Shown here piece after piece: positions 63,170 to 64,000 of a stretch of 64,000 nt of DNA. Source of the stretch: Blastochloris viridis (lineage in GTDB: Bacteria > Pseudomonadota > Alphaproteobacteria > Rhizobiales > Xanthobacteraceae). The stretch spans positions 1,652,001-1,716,000 of the forward strand of contig NZ_CP012946.1 of NCBI RefSeq assembly GCF_001402875.1, given 5' to 3'. A model generated the notes under the pieces. That model was not told where the DNA came from. It worked only from the letters and a program-made list of their open reading frames with translations, and ran no database searches. The stretch's first letter is position 1; every line of letters starts with the position of its first letter. Made by a program: the position numbers and the translations under genes.

Positions 63170-63784
63170 ATGCGGTGGCGTGAAGCAGTGGTTGTGGTCC
63201 TTTGTCTCGGCGGCACCGACCCGGCGATGGCGGGGCGCGATGACGCGGTGAGTTATCTGGCGACCAAGGAGATTCCGCCGCCACGGCCCGACCGGGTGAC
63301 CGTTTGCCACGATTTCGGCTGCACCGCCCGCACCGCGGTCACGCTTCACCCCGGCGACCTCGGCGAGGTTCGGCGGCTGCTGCAGGGCGCCAGGACCGCG
63401 GAAGCCGAGCGGGCCGCCGTTGCCCGGGCGGTCGCGTTGCTGGAACGGAAGGTGGCGCCGGTGGCCGGCACCGCCGCCGACCGCGGCGGGCTTGACCCGT
63501 TGCGACCTGAGCGGGGCCAGCTCGATTGCATCGACGAGACCACCAACACCACCCAGTATCTGGTGCTGCTCGCGGACCTCGGCCTTCTGAAGTTCCACCA
63601 ACCGGAAGGGCCGGCGGCGCGCGGCTTCCTTATCGACCTTCGCTACCCGCACCAGACCGCGGTGATGGTGGAGCGCGCGACCGGCCGGCCATGGGCGGTC
63701 GATTCGTGGCCGCACCCCAATGGCGTGCCGCCGGACGTCATGCCCCTGGATCGATGGCGGAGCGCCGAGCGCCGCTGGCGCTGA
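63170..63784 (+). CDS. Secreted protein of unknown function
   Basis: The 204-residue protein has a short signal peptide ([20 protein letters not shown]) and no family name that I can give. Mature features are [20 protein letters not shown] with two Cys, [20 protein letters not shown], and [20 protein letters not shown] followed by [14 protein letters not shown] and [15 protein letters not shown]. This layout is seen in conserved hypothetical proteins of Proteobacteria. The ATG at 63170 has AGGA eight bases upstream; GTG at 63134 is a longer option. Its 3' end overlaps the convergent patatin-like gene by 47 bp. Confidence 0.7.
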   Translation: MRWREAVVVVLCLGGTDPAMAGRDDAVSYLATKEIPPPRPDRVTVCHDFGCTARTAVTLHPGDLGEVRRLLQGARTAEAERAAVARAVALLERKVAPVAGTAADRGGLDPLRPERGQLDCIDETTNTTQYLVLLADLGLLKFHQPEGPAARGFLIDLRYPHQTAVMVERATGRPWAVDSWPHPNGVPPDVMPLDRWRSAERRWR

Positions 63785-64000
63785 TCTGCCGCCGCCACGC
63801 CGCGGCGAAGGCGGCGCCGTCCCTGCGGCCGAGCTCGAAAGCGGCGCGGATGCCGGCAGGGTCGGTGATGTCGAATTGCTTGACCGGAATCGGCTCGGAC
63901 GGCTGCACGTAGGTGCGGCCCGGAACGTGTGGAATCGAGCGGTAGCAGCGGGTGAGCAGCACCAGCGTGCGCCCACCGGCCTGCTCGACCGGCACCAGCG
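63738..64000 (-). CDS. Patatin-like phospholipase, C-terminal end (5' end outside window)
   Basis: The minus-strand frame runs in from the right edge. The visible part, roughly 87 residues, includes LVLLTRCYRSIPHVPGRTYV, QPSEPIPVKQFDITDPAGIR and AAFELGRRDGAAFAAAW, which match the C-terminal end of a group of patatin-like phospholipases. The catalytic GxSxG lies outside the window. The call rests on recalled family resemblance only. Confidence 0.6.
   Translation of the reverse strand, partial: LVPVEQAGGRTLVLLTRCYRSIPHVPGRTYVQPSEPIPVKQFDITDPAGIRAAFELGRRDGAAFAAAWRRQISASGARRSAIDPGA

Overview
This 64 kb window is a high-GC, gene-dense chromosomal segment from an alphaproteobacterium, most likely in Hyphomicrobiales (Rhizobiales), perhaps near the Rhodopseudomonas/Blastochloris/Rhodoplanes side of the order. 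That placement is an inference. It rests on gene order and on lineage-typical genes: exoR, aapJQMP, the popZ (DUF2497) gene between tolC and valS, the argS-SPOR-nagZ-scpAB-tatABC-serS-surE-pcm-nlpD block, yajC-secDF, and trmFO. No photosynthesis, plasmid or prophage genes are visible. About 60 protein genes and one tRNA gene can be supported. Both edges cut genes (mfd on the left, a patatin-like gene on the right).

Layout. 1-8.8 kb: the end of mfd, marC, gyrA, a LysE-type exporter, coaD, and two cyclophilins flanking a small TonB/TolA-like gene. 8.8-10.2 kb: an intergenic region with dispersed repeats and a decayed insertion sequence. 10.2-13.8 kb: a Mn/Fe/Zn ABC importer (sitABCD type) with a candidate metal-repressor operator. 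13.9-15.4 kb: a glycosyltransferase and a TVP38-type membrane protein. 15.3-16.8 kb: metC and a truncated DUF4424 gene. 17.3-21.7 kb: the general L-amino-acid importer aapJQMP, with a palindromic repeat between aapJ and aapQ. 21.7-22.6 kb: a GIY-YIG nuclease gene between two repeat arrays. 22.6-28.1 kb: pyruvate carboxylase, a rhodanese sulfurtransferase and a ChrR-like cupin protein. 28.1-30.8 kb: mobile-element debris beside tRNA-Cys, a LuxR-type regulator and an isoaspartyl methyltransferase-like gene. 31-36.5 kb: tolC, popZ, valS. 36.8-41.3 kb: mpg, exoR, xthA, an ErpA/HesB-type gene and dgt. 41.3-54 kb: the long co-directional block from argS to the NlpD-like factor. 54-56 kb: a Tat-signal protein of unknown function and a DUF815 ATPase. 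56.2-60.5 kb: yajC-secD-secF followed by homologues of the complex I assembly factors NDUFAF3 and NDUFAF6. 60.6-64 kb: an unusual kinase-like fusion, trmFO, a secreted unknown and a patatin fragment.

The genes group by function: DNA repair and topology (mfd, gyrA, xthA, mpg, scpAB), protein export (tatABC, yajC-secDF), translation (valS, argS, serS, trmFO, tRNA-Cys), envelope upkeep (nagZ, SPOR, NlpD-like, tolC, exoR), and nutrient import (sit, aap). The observations most worth follow-up are a low-GC in-frame insertion inside the catalytic domain of serS, a ChrR-like protein that lost the anti-sigma zinc site but sits behind a near-perfect sigma-E-type promoter, the GIY-YIG gene embedded in palindromic repeat arrays, and the kinase/AMP-ligase-tail fusion next to trmFO.
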